A stretch of 45,043 nucleotides of DNA from an uncultured Bacteroidota bacterium (lineage in GTDB: Bacteria > Bacteroidota > Bacteroidia > Flavobacteriales > Flavobacteriaceae): the NCBI GenBank assembly GCA_903842575.1, contig CAIMMM010000071.1, positions 1 to 45,043 of the forward strand, in the 5' to 3' direction. The position numbers and the translations under genes were made by a program. The notes below the pieces were generated by a model, which was not told where the DNA came from, did not search any database, and worked only from the letters and a program-made list of their open reading frames with translations. Shown one piece after another: positions 1 through 8,448 of the stretch. Position 1 is the first letter of the stretch, and each line of letters begins with the position of its first letter.

Positions 1-332
1 AAAACCCCTGCCGTAATGGTAGCGCCATTAGGAGTAGCACCACCAATAGCACCCATCGAAGTTGCAGTAGCCGTTATTAGCATTACCCAGCCGGTACTTG
101 ATCTATACTCCAAACTATTGGTTGTGGTATTAAATATCACCAACCCTGAGGCAGGGCTGCTTATTGCATCTCGCTGGGTGGTTGTCATCCGTGGGGGTAA
201 AAATCCCTTAGTCGTTGAAACTACATCCAACTGTGCCGAAGGATTGATATTAGCGGTTGCTACGCCGATGCCTACTTGGGCAGAAGCGGCTATAGAGACT
301 AGTGCAACAATGGTGAAAAGCAGTTTTTTCAT
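1..332 (-). CDS. secreted hypothetical protein, N-terminal part (runs off left edge)
   Basis: Reading the minus strand from an ATG at 332 gives 110 codons with no stop up to the window edge, so the 3' part is missing. The product starts with a signal peptide (MKKLLFTIVALVSIAASAQ), then VGIG, PSAQLDV, KGFLPPRMT and a GLVIFNTTTN stretch. This start is typical of a large class of Flavobacteriia extracellular proteins that often continue into collagen-like, fibre-like or tail-like repeats. Function is not known and the informative C-terminus is outside the window. After about residue 90 the sequence becomes Ala/Gly/Thr-rich, hinting at such a repeat region. A T9SS sorting domain cannot be checked. 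Confidence 0.75.
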   Translation of the reverse strand, partial: MKKLLFTIVALVSIAASAQVGIGVATANINPSAQLDVVSTTKGFLPPRMTTTQRDAISSPASGLVIFNTTTNSLEYRSSTGWVMLITATATSMGAIGGATPNGATITAGV

Positions 333-749
333 TATGGTTTGTGTTGATTTTTGCACAAGTATAACCATATAAAATACCGCGCAGGGATGAGGGTCGGTTT
401 TTCTAGTTATATTACAACAACTTCCGTCTTTTTTACAACAAACAACACTAAAGCTAAAATGGGGAGGATGTACATTTTTTGTATCAAAAAAAATCATTTT
501 AAAAGAAATCACAGGACAGAATACAGTATTTCTTACTTTAATCTATTTTAATAAATAAATACCTAAAAAGCGGACACGCCAAGCTTTACCGCTGTTTTTA
601 AATTAAATTCCACTCTTTTTACATATAGTACCAATGTTTTTACAAGTGAATAAGCCTTGAACTGTTGTGATAGTATCTATATTTACACCGAATAAGTAAT
701 TTAGAACAAAGGGGAACTAGTGCTCTTTACTACTTAAATAATTTCCGTT
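333..749. other. intergenic region between divergent genes
   Basis: These 417 bases separate the secreted protein (leftward) from the AraC regulator (rightward). I see no convincing gene. TATATTTA at 678-685 resembles the Bacteroidota -7 box and would give the regulator a leader of about 60 nt. TTATACTTG, read on the minus strand around 356-364, is a weaker candidate for the leftward gene. Confidence 0.4.
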
Positions 750-1922
750 ATGATGCTAATCAATATTTTTTATCTGTTTACGGCGCTTTTAGGAATTATT
801 GTCGTTTTAATTGCATTGATACACCGATCAAATGGGTATGTCAATTGTTATTTGGGACTTTATTTTATCCTTGGTTCCTTTAGATTTTTAATCTACGCTC
901 TTTTTAAAATGCATGCGATTGCAAATACCCATATGGCTGATTATGCTTTTACCATTTTTGCCTGGCCCATATTGTATTTGTATTTTACGAATTTAAAAAA
1001 CAACAAAAATAAGGCAAACATAAAAGTGGATTTTCTCCATTTAATACTCCCGTTTTTATTATTTATGTTGGCCAGTTTCAAAAGTTACATCGTACAACGT
1101 GATGTCATTCTGCTAAATAAAATTGGGATTCCACTTGTCATTCTGTACACTTTATGCTACTGTTATTTTTCCTATAGATTCCTCAAAAATAATGTTTGGA
1201 AAAACAACAGGGAGCTTTCATTAGGTAACAACCACCAAATAGCAATCAGCAAATGGAGTAAATTTCTTTTTTCCCTTTTTGCTTTAATGCTTGCCCGTTT
1301 TCTTGCAAATCCTATTATCAATCAGGAATTTACCTTTTTAAATACGTCAGACAGCTTTTTGCTTTTTGGGGCATTGCTATGGATTATTATGTATGTTAAG
1401 TTGTTGGTTTCTCCTGAATTCCTGTTTGGATATGATGCCTTTCAAGATAAAAGTAATGAGTTAAAAATGGCTTTTTTGGTTATGGATACTAAATGGGAGA
1501 AAACAATAATTAAAGAGATTACCAATAAAAAAGACCTTCTTTTAAAAGATATTATGGCTAGTAAATTTGTGGATTATATTGAAAATATTGAATATTTATC
1601 CTCCCAAACGGATTTGTTTTTTTTTAAAGGATTTAAACTTGAAGATTTAGCTCTTAAAATGAAAATTCCGAAAAGCCATCTGTTTTTTATTTTCAAATAC
1701 TATTCTGAAATCAGTTTTTCAGATTTTAAACGGACTATACGAATAAAAGAAGCCATACGGCTAATACAAAACGGGTATTTAAACACAAATGTTATTGAGG
1801 CATTATCCGAAGAAATTGGATTCTCCACTTACAGTTCCTTCTTTAAGAATTTCAAAGAAATTATGGGAATGTCTCCGCAAGATTACTGCAAAAAAAATCC
1901 ATTATTGTCCGATACTAATTAA
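750..1922 (+). CDS. membrane-anchored AraC-family transcriptional regulator
   Basis: 390 aa. The first ~220 residues form about seven hydrophobic segments, starting with MMLINIFYLFTALLGIIVV, so the protein is probably anchored in the inner membrane. The last ~110 residues are an AraC-type double helix-turn-helix: LEDLALKMKIPKSHLFFIF is the first recognition region, and the segment IGFSTYSSFFKNFKEIMG followed by MSPQDY is the classic second half of the domain. This 'sensor membrane domain plus AraC' layout is common in Bacteroidota. The signal and target genes cannot be read from the sequence. The ATG at 750 is directly followed by a second ATG, so the start is uncertain by one codon. It stands alone, divergent from the secreted protein at the left edge. 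Confidence 0.85.
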   Translation: MMLINIFYLFTALLGIIVVLIALIHRSNGYVNCYLGLYFILGSFRFLIYALFKMHAIANTHMADYAFTIFAWPILYLYFTNLKNNKNKANIKVDFLHLILPFLLFMLASFKSYIVQRDVILLNKIGIPLVILYTLCYCYFSYRFLKNNVWKNNRELSLGNNHQIAISKWSKFLFSLFALMLARFLANPIINQEFTFLNTSDSFLLFGALLWIIMYVKLLVSPEFLFGYDAFQDKSNELKMAFLVMDTKWEKTIIKEITNKKDLLLKDIMASKFVDYIENIEYLSSQTDLFFFKGFKLEDLALKMKIPKSHLFFIFKYYSEISFSDFKRTIRIKEAIRLIQNGYLNTNVIEALSEEIGFSTYSSFFKNFKEIMGMSPQDYCKKNPLLSDTN

Positions 1923-1989
1923 AATCGGACTTTATTATTTTTTGCCTAATGTTAATCCATTAGCCAATTTTTATCATTCCCAACCAGGT

Positions 1990-2021
1990 AAAAAAAAGCA
2001 AAAGAGCAAGACTATTTGCTT
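1990..2021 (-). terminator. possible rho-independent terminator downstream of guaB
   Basis: On the minus strand AAGCAAA (2021-2015) pairs with TTTGCTT (2002-1996) across a 12-nt loop and runs into a T tract. It lies about 210 bases beyond the guaB stop, so it may be a second or backup site. The stem is short. Confidence 0.4.
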
Positions 2022-2058
2022 CTCCTTGTGTGCGTTATAGCACCTTTTTCTTCAGTAA

Positions 2059-2157
2059 ATAGTGCCTCTTGCTATCCAGAAAGCAGTGAATGAAGCACAA
2101 ACTGGAAAAGCACATCCTACTAATTTGGTAGATTTAAGAAAACAGCTCTATTCATAA
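2059..2157 (+). pseudogene. remnant of an antitoxin-like C-terminus
   Basis: An open frame of 32 codons between stops reads IVPLAIQKAVNEAQTGKAHP followed by TNLVDLRKQLYS and TAA. It is a charged, helical, protein-like sequence but has no proper start; only a GTG at 2062 is available. Its TAA directly abuts the ATG of the RelE/YafQ-like fragment, the arrangement expected for an antitoxin followed by its toxin. I do not recognise the antitoxin family. The identification rests on position more than on sequence. Confidence 0.35.
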
Positions 2158-2214
2158 ATGTATGATTTAGCACAAACAGCAAGTTTTAAAAAAGATATAA
2201 AACGGACTAATTAG
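2158..2214 (+). pseudogene. truncated RelE/YafQ-like toxin start
   Basis: Only 18 codons: MYDLAQTASFKKDIKRTN, then TAG. The pattern MY-x-L-x(2)-T-x(2)-FKKD-x-KR is how many YafQ/RelE-superfamily toxins begin; intact members run to about 90 residues. Here the frame stops at once and the guaB 3' end follows 20 bases later on the other strand. It is either a deleted toxin gene or a chance look-alike. The ATG follows the upstream stop without a gap, as in toxin-antitoxin operons. Confidence 0.4.
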
Positions 2215-2233
2215 ACGCTATCTTCCTTCTGTT

Positions 2234-3706
2234 TTATCTCGAATAATTGGGCGCTTCTTTGGTAATGGTCACATTATGCGGATGGCTTTCATTGATGCCA
2301 CTAGTGGTAATGCGAACAAAACGCCCTGTTTCCTGCAAGGTTGGAATGTCTTTGGAACCACAATACCCCATTCCGGCCCGAAGTCCACCAATGAATTGTT
2401 GCATACTTTCGTTTAGTTCTCCTTTATAGGGAACACGTCCAACGATTCCTTCGGGAACTAATTTTTTAATATCATCTTCCACATCTTGAAAATAACGGTC
2501 TTTTGACCCATCTTCCATGGCCTCAATAGAACCCATCCCTCTATAGGATTTGAATTTTCTGCCTTCAAAAATAATGGTTTCCCCAGGAGATTCTTTGGTT
2601 CCTGCTAAAAGTGAGCCTAGCATCACACTATCGGCACCAGCTGCAATGGCTTTTGGAATATCCCCTGTATAACGAATACCACCATCGGCAATAACTGGAA
2701 CTCCTGTTCCTTTTAAAGCTGCGGCCACTTCAAGCACTGCAGAAAACTGAGGGAAACCAACTCCTGCCACTACTCTTGTGGTACAAATAGACCCTGGACC
2801 AATACCCACTTTTACGCCATCGGCACCATTTTCAACCAAATATAAAGCAGCTTCTGGTGTAGCTATATTGCCAACAATAACATCTAAATTTGGAAATTTA
2901 GATTTTACTTCTTTCAAAACATCAACAACGCCTTTTGTATGTCCGTGAGCGGTATCTATAATTACTGCATCAACACCCGCATTAACCAATGCTGTGGCTC
3001 TATCTATTGCATCGGCCGTTACTCCTATTGCAGCTGCAACACGCAATCGACCGAACTTATCTTTATTGGCATTTGGTTTTTGAGTCAGTTTTGTAATATC
3101 CCTAAAAGTGATTAGACCAACTAATTTATTATTACTATCTACTACAGGTAGTTTTTCGATTTTATTTTGTTGCAAAATTCCCTCTGCTTCTTGCAAAGTA
3201 GTTCCAACAGCAGCAGTAACTAAATTCTTTGAAGTCATTACTTCAATAATGGAACGTGCATTTATTTTTTCGAAACGTAAATCTCGGTTAGTTGCAATTC
3301 CTTTTAATATTCCGTTTTCATCCACTACAGGAATTCCTCCAATACCATGTTCTTTCATCAAAAATTTAGCATCACCAACTGTTGCTGTTAAAGGCAGCGT
3401 AACAGGATCGATAATCATTCCGCTTTCGGCACGTTTTACTTTTCGCACTTTGGCTGCTTGCTGCTCGATGGTCATGTTTTTGTGCAATACGCCAATTCCA
3501 CCTTCCTGCGCCATAGCAATAGCCATTGCGCTTTCGGTAACGGTGTCCATTGCTGCGGAAACAATAGGAACGTTCAAAGTAATGTTTCTGGAAAATTTGG
3601 ATTGAATAATAACTTCTCTTGGAAGTATATTGGAATAATTTGGGACTAATAGTACGTCATCGTAGGTTAATCCTTCGCCGATAATCTTGGAGTTGTGTGC
3701 GTTCAT
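2234..3706 (-). CDS. guaB: inosine-5'-monophosphate dehydrogenase
   Basis: 490 aa, full family length. The enzyme oxidises IMP to XMP with NAD+, the committed step of GMP synthesis in the cytoplasm. The (beta/alpha)8 barrel is interrupted by two CBS domains (about residues 95-205). The catalytic loop [15 protein letters not shown] places the nucleophilic Cys at 308. [18 protein letters not shown] binds the phosphate, and [12 protein letters not shown] plus [11 protein letters not shown] form the mobile flap. The start is supported by [20 protein letters not shown], the usual N-terminus, and by a -7 box about 55 bases upstream. It is transcribed divergently from the P-type ATPase. Confidence 0.97.
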   Translation of the reverse strand: MNAHNSKIIGEGLTYDDVLLVPNYSNILPREVIIQSKFSRNITLNVPIVSAAMDTVTESAMAIAMAQEGGIGVLHKNMTIEQQAAKVRKVKRAESGMIIDPVTLPLTATVGDAKFLMKEHGIGGIPVVDENGILKGIATNRDLRFEKINARSIIEVMTSKNLVTAAVGTTLQEAEGILQQNKIEKLPVVDSNNKLVGLITFRDITKLTQKPNANKDKFGRLRVAAAIGVTADAIDRATALVNAGVDAVIIDTAHGHTKGVVDVLKEVKSKFPNLDVIVGNIATPEAALYLVENGADGVKVGIGPGSICTTRVVAGVGFPQFSAVLEVAAALKGTGVPVIADGGIRYTGDIPKAIAAGADSVMLGSLLAGTKESPGETIIFEGRKFKSYRGMGSIEAMEDGSKDRYFQDVEDDIKKLVPEGIVGRVPYKGELNESMQQFIGGLRAGMGYCGSKDIPTLQETGRFVRITTSGINESHPHNVTITKEAPNYSR

Positions 3707-3759
3707 TGCAATTTGTAGTTTAAACTGAACTCGGTTCCGTTTTGTAGTTAAATTGCAAG

Positions 3760-3767
3760 CAAATATA
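3760..3767 (-). promoter_or_regulatory. -7 promoter box of guaB
   Basis: TATATTTG on the minus strand, a perfect match to the Bacteroidota TAnnTTTG element, predicts a leader of about 50 nt before the guaB ATG. Confidence 0.6.
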
Positions 3768-3830
3768 GTAAAAAAAGTGTTTTGTATTCCGTATTAAATG
3801 ATTAACTTGGTATTTATTTAAATCGTCCCC

Positions 3831-6329
3831 ATGATCGATAACACCAAAACAGTTACTGGGCTTTCTAATGAAGAGGTGCTTATTTCCAGAAATACAAATG
3901 GAGTAAACTCTTTGGAACATCAAGAAAAAAATCATTTACTACTTTCCTTGCTTGAAATGATTAAAGAACCCATGTTTTTATTGTTGGTTGCCGCCGCAAG
4001 CATCTACTATATTTCGGGTAAGTTGGGTGATGGAATCTTTATGACATTTGCTATTTTTCTTGTTGCAGCCATTTCTTTATTTCAAGAAGCTCGGAGTAAA
4101 AATGCTATGGAAGCGTTAAAAAAGCTATCACAGCCCAAAAGTAAAGTCATTCGAAATGGGGAATTAATTGAAATACCGAGTAACGAAATTGTACTTGGCG
4201 ATTACCTTCAAATTGAAGAAGGTCATTTTATTCCAGCCGATGCTTTTATCCTTCAATCGAATGATTTTTCGGTGAACGAAGCTATTTTAACGGGGGAATC
4301 TATGTCGGTTTTTAAAAATGAAAACACCCAAGACAAACAAGTTTTTCAAGGAACAATTGTTGCAACGGGTTTGGCTATTTGCAAAGTAACAGCTATTGGA
4401 AACCAAACAAATCTTGGGAAAATTGGAAAAAGCCTTGAAGCAATAACCGAAGAAAAAACACCTTTGCAAATTCAAATCACCCATTTTGTAAAGAAAATGT
4501 CCCTTATTGGTTTGGTTATTTTCGGCATTGTTTGGTCCATCAATTTTTACAATTCGAATACTATTTTAGATAGTTTATTAAAAGCTTTAACGATAGCCAT
4601 GAGTGTAATTCCAGAAGAAATTCCGGTAGCATTTACAACATTCATGGCTATTGGCGCCTGGCGTTTAATGAAAATGGGGATTATTACCAAACACACCAAA
4701 ACGGTTGAAACACTAGGAAGCGCCACTGTAATTTGTACCGATAAAACAGGAACTATTACTGAAAATAAAATGAGTTTGGCGCAATTGTATCTTTTTAAAT
4801 CGGATGCTATTATTGATACCACAGGAACATTACAAGAGGAATCCGAAGAAGTATTGAGTTATGCTATGTGGGCAAGTGAACCTATACCTTTTGATACCAT
4901 GGAAATTGCTATTCATGAAGCGTATACCCGATTAGAATTGGTGGATGAACGACCTAATTTTAAATTGGTTCATGAATATCCCTTAGGAGGAAAACCGCCC
5001 ATGATGACCCACGTTTTTGAAAACGCTAGCGGAAAAAAAATCATAGCCGCTAAAGGCGCACCTGAAGCATTAATTGCCGTTTCTCATTTATCCGAGGTTG
5101 AAAAAAAACAAATTTATGCGGCAATGGAAATAATGACTCGGGAAGGTTATAGGGTACTGGGTGTTGGCGTTGCCAATTTTTCGGGAAGCAATTACCCCAA
5201 AATACAACAAGAATTTACATTTAATTTTAAAGGATTAATAGCGTTTTACGATCCACCAAAAGCAAATATTCAAGCCGTTTTTGAAACCTTTTACAAAGCA
5301 GGTATTCAATTAAAAATTGTTACGGGAGATAATGCAGCCACCACAGCAACTATTGCCAAGCAAGTAGGTTTTAAAGATGCCGATAAAATACTAAACGGTG
5401 ACGAATTGATGGCCATGGACGAAGCAACTTTGAAAGTAAAAGTAATGGAAACGGCTATTTTTACACGTATGTTTCCCGAAGCCAAACTCAAAATCATTCA
5501 GGCTTTAAAAGACAACTATCAAATTGTGGCCATGACAGGAGATGGTGTAAATGATGGTCCGGCATTAAAATCGGCACACATTGGTATTGCTATGGGAAAA
5601 AAGGGCACTGAAATTGCCAAAGAAGCCGCCAATTTAATCTTAATAGATGATGATTTTTCTAAAATGACAGATGCTATTGCCATGGGAAGAAAAATTTACT
5701 TAAACCTTAAAAAAGCAATCCAATACATTATTTCCATTCACATTCCGATTATTTTAATTGTGTTTATTCCATTGGCTTTAGGTTGGATCTATCCCAATAT
5801 TTTCACTCCTGTTCACATCATCTTTTTGGAAATTATTATGGGACCTACCTGTTCTATTATCTACGAAAACGAACCTATGGAACAGCATTTAATGTTGCAA
5901 AAACCAAGGCCTTTATCGTCAACTTTTTTTAATCTAAAAGAGATAACCATTAGTATTATTCAGGGATTAGTCATTACGGCGGGATTGCTTTTCATGTATC
6001 GTTATTGTGTAGCAGAAGGATGTACTGAACCTATTACCCGAACCCTCATTTTTTTAACTTTAATAGCCTCTAATATCTTTTTAACGTTGGCCAATCGCTC
6101 TTTTTATTATTCCATTTTTACCACCATTCGCTATAAAAACAATTTGGTTTTGTTGATTATTGGCTTAACGCTTATGATGACCTCATTACTCCTATTTGTT
6201 CCCGTTTTTGCAACTTTCTTTTTATTTGAACATGTTACGCTTCCGCAAATTGGTTTATGTATTCTGACAGGATTTGTTTCGGTGATGTGGATTGAAATTT
6301 ACAAGATTTTTAAAAGACGAAAAGCTTAG
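3831..6329 (+). CDS. P2-type cation-transporting ATPase with non-standard ion-site motifs
   Basis: 832 aa. It is a membrane pump energised by ATP through an aspartyl-phosphate intermediate. Visible parts: actuator motif TGES at 154-157, phosphorylation motif DKTGT with Asp304, hinge MTGDGVNDGP near residue 565, and about ten membrane segments including six after residue 620. The overall type is that of Ca2+-ATPases, but TM4 reads IPEEIPVAF (residues 260-268) instead of IPEGLP, and TM6 reads IMGPTCSIIYENEP where SERCA has its N-x(2)-TD ligands. The transported ion is therefore unsure; calcium is only the default label. The TAG overlaps the stop of the convergent HMG-CoA lyase gene by 4 bases. 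No strong promoter box was found upstream. Confidence 0.9.
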   Translation: MIDNTKTVTGLSNEEVLISRNTNGVNSLEHQEKNHLLLSLLEMIKEPMFLLLVAAASIYYISGKLGDGIFMTFAIFLVAAISLFQEARSKNAMEALKKLSQPKSKVIRNGELIEIPSNEIVLGDYLQIEEGHFIPADAFILQSNDFSVNEAILTGESMSVFKNENTQDKQVFQGTIVATGLAICKVTAIGNQTNLGKIGKSLEAITEEKTPLQIQITHFVKKMSLIGLVIFGIVWSINFYNSNTILDSLLKALTIAMSVIPEEIPVAFTTFMAIGAWRLMKMGIITKHTKTVETLGSATVICTDKTGTITENKMSLAQLYLFKSDAIIDTTGTLQEESEEVLSYAMWASEPIPFDTMEIAIHEAYTRLELVDERPNFKLVHEYPLGGKPPMMTHVFENASGKKIIAAKGAPEALIAVSHLSEVEKKQIYAAMEIMTREGYRVLGVGVANFSGSNYPKIQQEFTFNFKGLIAFYDPPKANIQAVFETFYKAGIQLKIVTGDNAATTATIAKQVGFKDADKILNGDELMAMDEATLKVKVMETAIFTRMFPEAKLKIIQALKDNYQIVAMTGDGVNDGPALKSAHIGIAMGKKGTEIAKEAANLILIDDDFSKMTDAIAMGRKIYLNLKKAIQYIISIHIPIILIVFIPLALGWIYPNIFTPVHIIFLEIIMGPTCSIIYENEPMEQHLMLQKPRPLSSTFFNLKEITISIIQGLVITAGLLFMYRYCVAEGCTEPITRTLIFLTLIASNIFLTLANRSFYYSIFTTIRYKNNLVLLIIGLTLMMTSLLLFVPVFATFFLFEHVTLPQIGLCILTGFVSVMWIEIYKIFKRRKA

Positions 6330-7192
6330 TGAAAAGCAGCAAACAACGCTGAAGCCTCATTATAAGATTTTTCAAAATGCAGCGGATTTGTATTCGTCTC
6401 TGCTTTTATTGCTGTGAAATAAGTCAACATTTTTTCGGTAGGCATATTACCCGTTAAATCATCTTTCGCCATAGGACAGCCGCCAAAACCCTGAATGGCT
6501 CCGTCAAAACGACGACAACCCGCTTTATAAGCTGCTTCTATTTTTTCATGCCACTTATCGGGAGTTGTATGGAGATGCGCACCAAATTCGATATGAGGAT
6601 ATTTCGAAATTAAGTGGGAAAACAAATAGTCAATCACATCGGGTGTTGAACTGCCAATTGTATCTGACAAAGAAAGAATTTTTACACCCATATTGGCCAA
6701 CCGCTCGGTCCAATCTCCCACTATTTCAACATTCCAAGGATCACCATAGGGATTTCCAAAACCCATAGAAATATAGGTCACTACTTCTTTATTACTTGCT
6801 TGGGCAATAGCTAAAATTTCTTGCAACGTGATTAAACTTTCGGCAATGGTTTTATGGGTATTTCGCATTTGAAAGTTCTCGGAAATAGAAAAGGGAAATC
6901 CTAAGTACTGGATTTCCTTATGTGCCGAAGCCAATTGCGCACCTTGTGTGTTGGCTATAATGGCTAGGAGTTTGCTTTGTGTTTGCGATAAATCCAATTG
7001 TGCCAAAACTTCGGCAGTATCTTGCATTTGGGGAATGGCTTTGGGAGAAACAAAGCTTCCAAAATCAATTGTATCAAAACCAACACTTAATAGTGATTGA
7101 ATATAGGCTACTTTCCTTTCGGTGGGAATAAAATCCTTAATACCTTGCATGGCATCACGAGGACATTCTATAATTTTGATTTTAGTATTCAA
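6326..7192 (-). CDS. hydroxymethylglutaryl-CoA lyase
   Basis: 288 aa, close to the usual ~300. It cleaves HMG-CoA to acetyl-CoA and acetoacetate, the last step of leucine breakdown. The N-terminal IIECPRDAMQG matches the metal/substrate loop (usual form GPRDGLQ; Arg and Asp kept). FGAHLHTTPD supplies the metal-binding His pair, and GFGGCPMAKDDLTGN contains the catalytic Cys of the family signature. It lies 26 bases downstream of pyrD on the same strand and has no promoter box of its own in that gap, so it is probably cotranscribed. A leucine dehydrogenase, which starts the same pathway, is encoded 6 kb away at 13065-14171. Confidence 0.92.
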   Translation of the reverse strand: MNTKIKIIECPRDAMQGIKDFIPTERKVAYIQSLLSVGFDTIDFGSFVSPKAIPQMQDTAEVLAQLDLSQTQSKLLAIIANTQGAQLASAHKEIQYLGFPFSISENFQMRNTHKTIAESLITLQEILAIAQASNKEVVTYISMGFGNPYGDPWNVEIVGDWTERLANMGVKILSLSDTIGSSTPDVIDYLFSHLISKYPHIEFGAHLHTTPDKWHEKIEAAYKAGCRRFDGAIQGFGGCPMAKDDLTGNMPTEKMLTYFTAIKAETNTNPLHFEKSYNEASALFAAFH

Positions 7193-7218
7193 AGTTTGAG
7201 AGTTGCAAAGGGGCTAAG

Positions 7219-8271
7219 TTACAAAGTTTTTTTGAGTATTGCTTTATTGATTTCCTTCACCAAACCTGGTCCTTCGTAAATAAATCCCGTGTAGAGTTGG
7301 ATTAAACTGGCACCCGCTTCAAGCTTATCTAGGGCATCTTGGGCAGAATGAATGCCTCCTACTCCAATAATTGGGAAGGCTCTGTTGCTTTTTTCGGAAA
7401 GAAAACGAATGACTTCTGTGGAACGATTGGTTAAGGGTTTCCCTGATAATCCACCGGTTTCATCTTTATTTTCGGAGAGTAATCCTTCTCTAGAAATAGT
7501 GGTATTGGTGGCAATTACACCCGCAATCTTGGTTTCGGCAATAATTGCTATAATGTCCAAAAGTTGCGCATTGGTTAAATCGGGGGCAATTTTTAAAAGG
7601 ATGGGTTTAGCTCCGCTCGATTCGGCTCCGCCTCGGGTTGGCTTTGGCTTTGCTAAATTTTTATTCTGAAGGGTTTGCAATAATTTTGTTAATGGTTCCT
7701 TATCCTGAAGTTCCCGAAGATGAGGTGTATTAGGAGAACTCACATTCACCACAAAATAATCTACATAATCAAACAGGGCATCAAAACATATTTCATAATC
7801 TTTGGTTGCTTCTTCGTTGGGAGTGACTTTGTTTTTACCAATATTGCCTCCAATTAAAACACCTTTATTTTGTTTTAGTCTTTCTACGGCTTCTTGAACG
7901 CCTCCATTATTAAAACCCATTCGGTTAATTATTGCTGCATCTTCTTTTAGTCGGAATAAGCGTTTTTTAGGATTTCCTTCCTGACCAATTGGAGTCAAGG
8001 TTCCTATTTCAATAAATCCGAAACCAAAATTGGAAAGCTCCTGGTACAACTTGGCATCCTTGTCAAAACCAGCGGCAAGTCCAACAGGATTTTTAAAGGT
8101 TAATCCAAAAACAGTGGTTTCCAAACGTTTATCGTTAACGACATACATGGCTTTGAATAAAAAAGGAAAACCGGGAATTCGGGATAATATTCTTATTAAA
8201 GCAAAAGTAAAATAGTGGACTTTTTCAGGGTCAAAACAAAAAAGGATGGGACGAATAATACGTTTGTACAT
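7219..8271 (-). CDS. pyrD: dihydroorotate dehydrogenase (quinone), class 2, with a repeat-encoded insert
   Basis: 350 aa. It oxidises dihydroorotate to orotate in pyrimidine synthesis and passes electrons to quinone at the membrane. The class 2 N-terminal helix region ([19 protein letters not shown]) is present, as are the FMN-site segment [12 protein letters not shown], the catalytic-base region [14 protein letters not shown] (Ser178/179) and GVGGI near the end. Residues 212-223 ([12 protein letters not shown]) come from a GC-rich 36-bp repeat also found in two other genes of the window; they sit in the variable loop just before the ILLKIAPDL strand, away from the active site. A -7 box (8292-8299) supports the ATG. 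Confidence 0.95.
   Translation of the reverse strand: MYKRIIRPILFCFDPEKVHYFTFALIRILSRIPGFPFLFKAMYVVNDKRLETTVFGLTFKNPVGLAAGFDKDAKLYQELSNFGFGFIEIGTLTPIGQEGNPKKRLFRLKEDAAIINRMGFNNGGVQEAVERLKQNKGVLIGGNIGKNKVTPNEEATKDYEICFDALFDYVDYFVVNVSSPNTPHLRELQDKEPLTKLLQTLQNKNLAKPKPTRGGAESSGAKPILLKIAPDLTNAQLLDIIAIIAETKIAGVIATNTTISREGLLSENKDETGGLSGKPLTNRSTEVIRFLSEKSNRAFPIIGVGGIHSAQDALDKLEAGASLIQLYTGFIYEGPGLVKEINKAILKKTL
7603..7638 (-). repeat. in-frame coding repeat, copy A (in pyrD)
   Basis: 36 bases on the minus strand starting ACCCGAGGCGGAGCC and ending GCGGAGCTAAACCC encode [12 protein letters not shown]. By hand count 24 of 36 bases are G or C, in a genome that is otherwise clearly AT-rich. The phase (ACC / CGA / ...) is the same as in copies B (26248-26283) and C (33457-33492). 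Confidence 0.8.
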
Positions 8272-8291
8272 GTTTGTGTTGTTGTGTGATA

Positions 8292-8299
8292 CAAAAATA
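8292..8299 (-). promoter_or_regulatory. -7 promoter box of pyrD
   Basis: TATTTTTG on the minus strand fits TAnnTTTG and would start transcription about 15-18 bases before the pyrD ATG. Confidence 0.5.
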
Positions 8300-8405
8300 G
8301 TCTTATCTCATCAAATAGTAAATATTTAAAAAACAAATTCTAGATTTTAGTGTAAATAGTTTTTTTAAAAGAATGTTAAATGAAGGTTTTATTTAAAAAA
8401 AATTG

Positions 8406-8413
8406 CAAATTTG
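8406..8413 (+). promoter_or_regulatory. probable -7 box of the aminopeptidase operon
   Basis: CAAATTTG, one base off TAnnTTTG, lies 36 bases before the ATG of the Xaa-Pro aminopeptidase. Confidence 0.4.
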
Positions 8414-8448
8414 TATCCCACAACAATAATTAAATTTAAGCAGTACAA

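Noticed and set aside
3108..3605. 165-codon open frame antisense to guaB
   Set aside because: It mirrors the highly conserved guaB coding strand and has no family-like sequence, promoter or start context.
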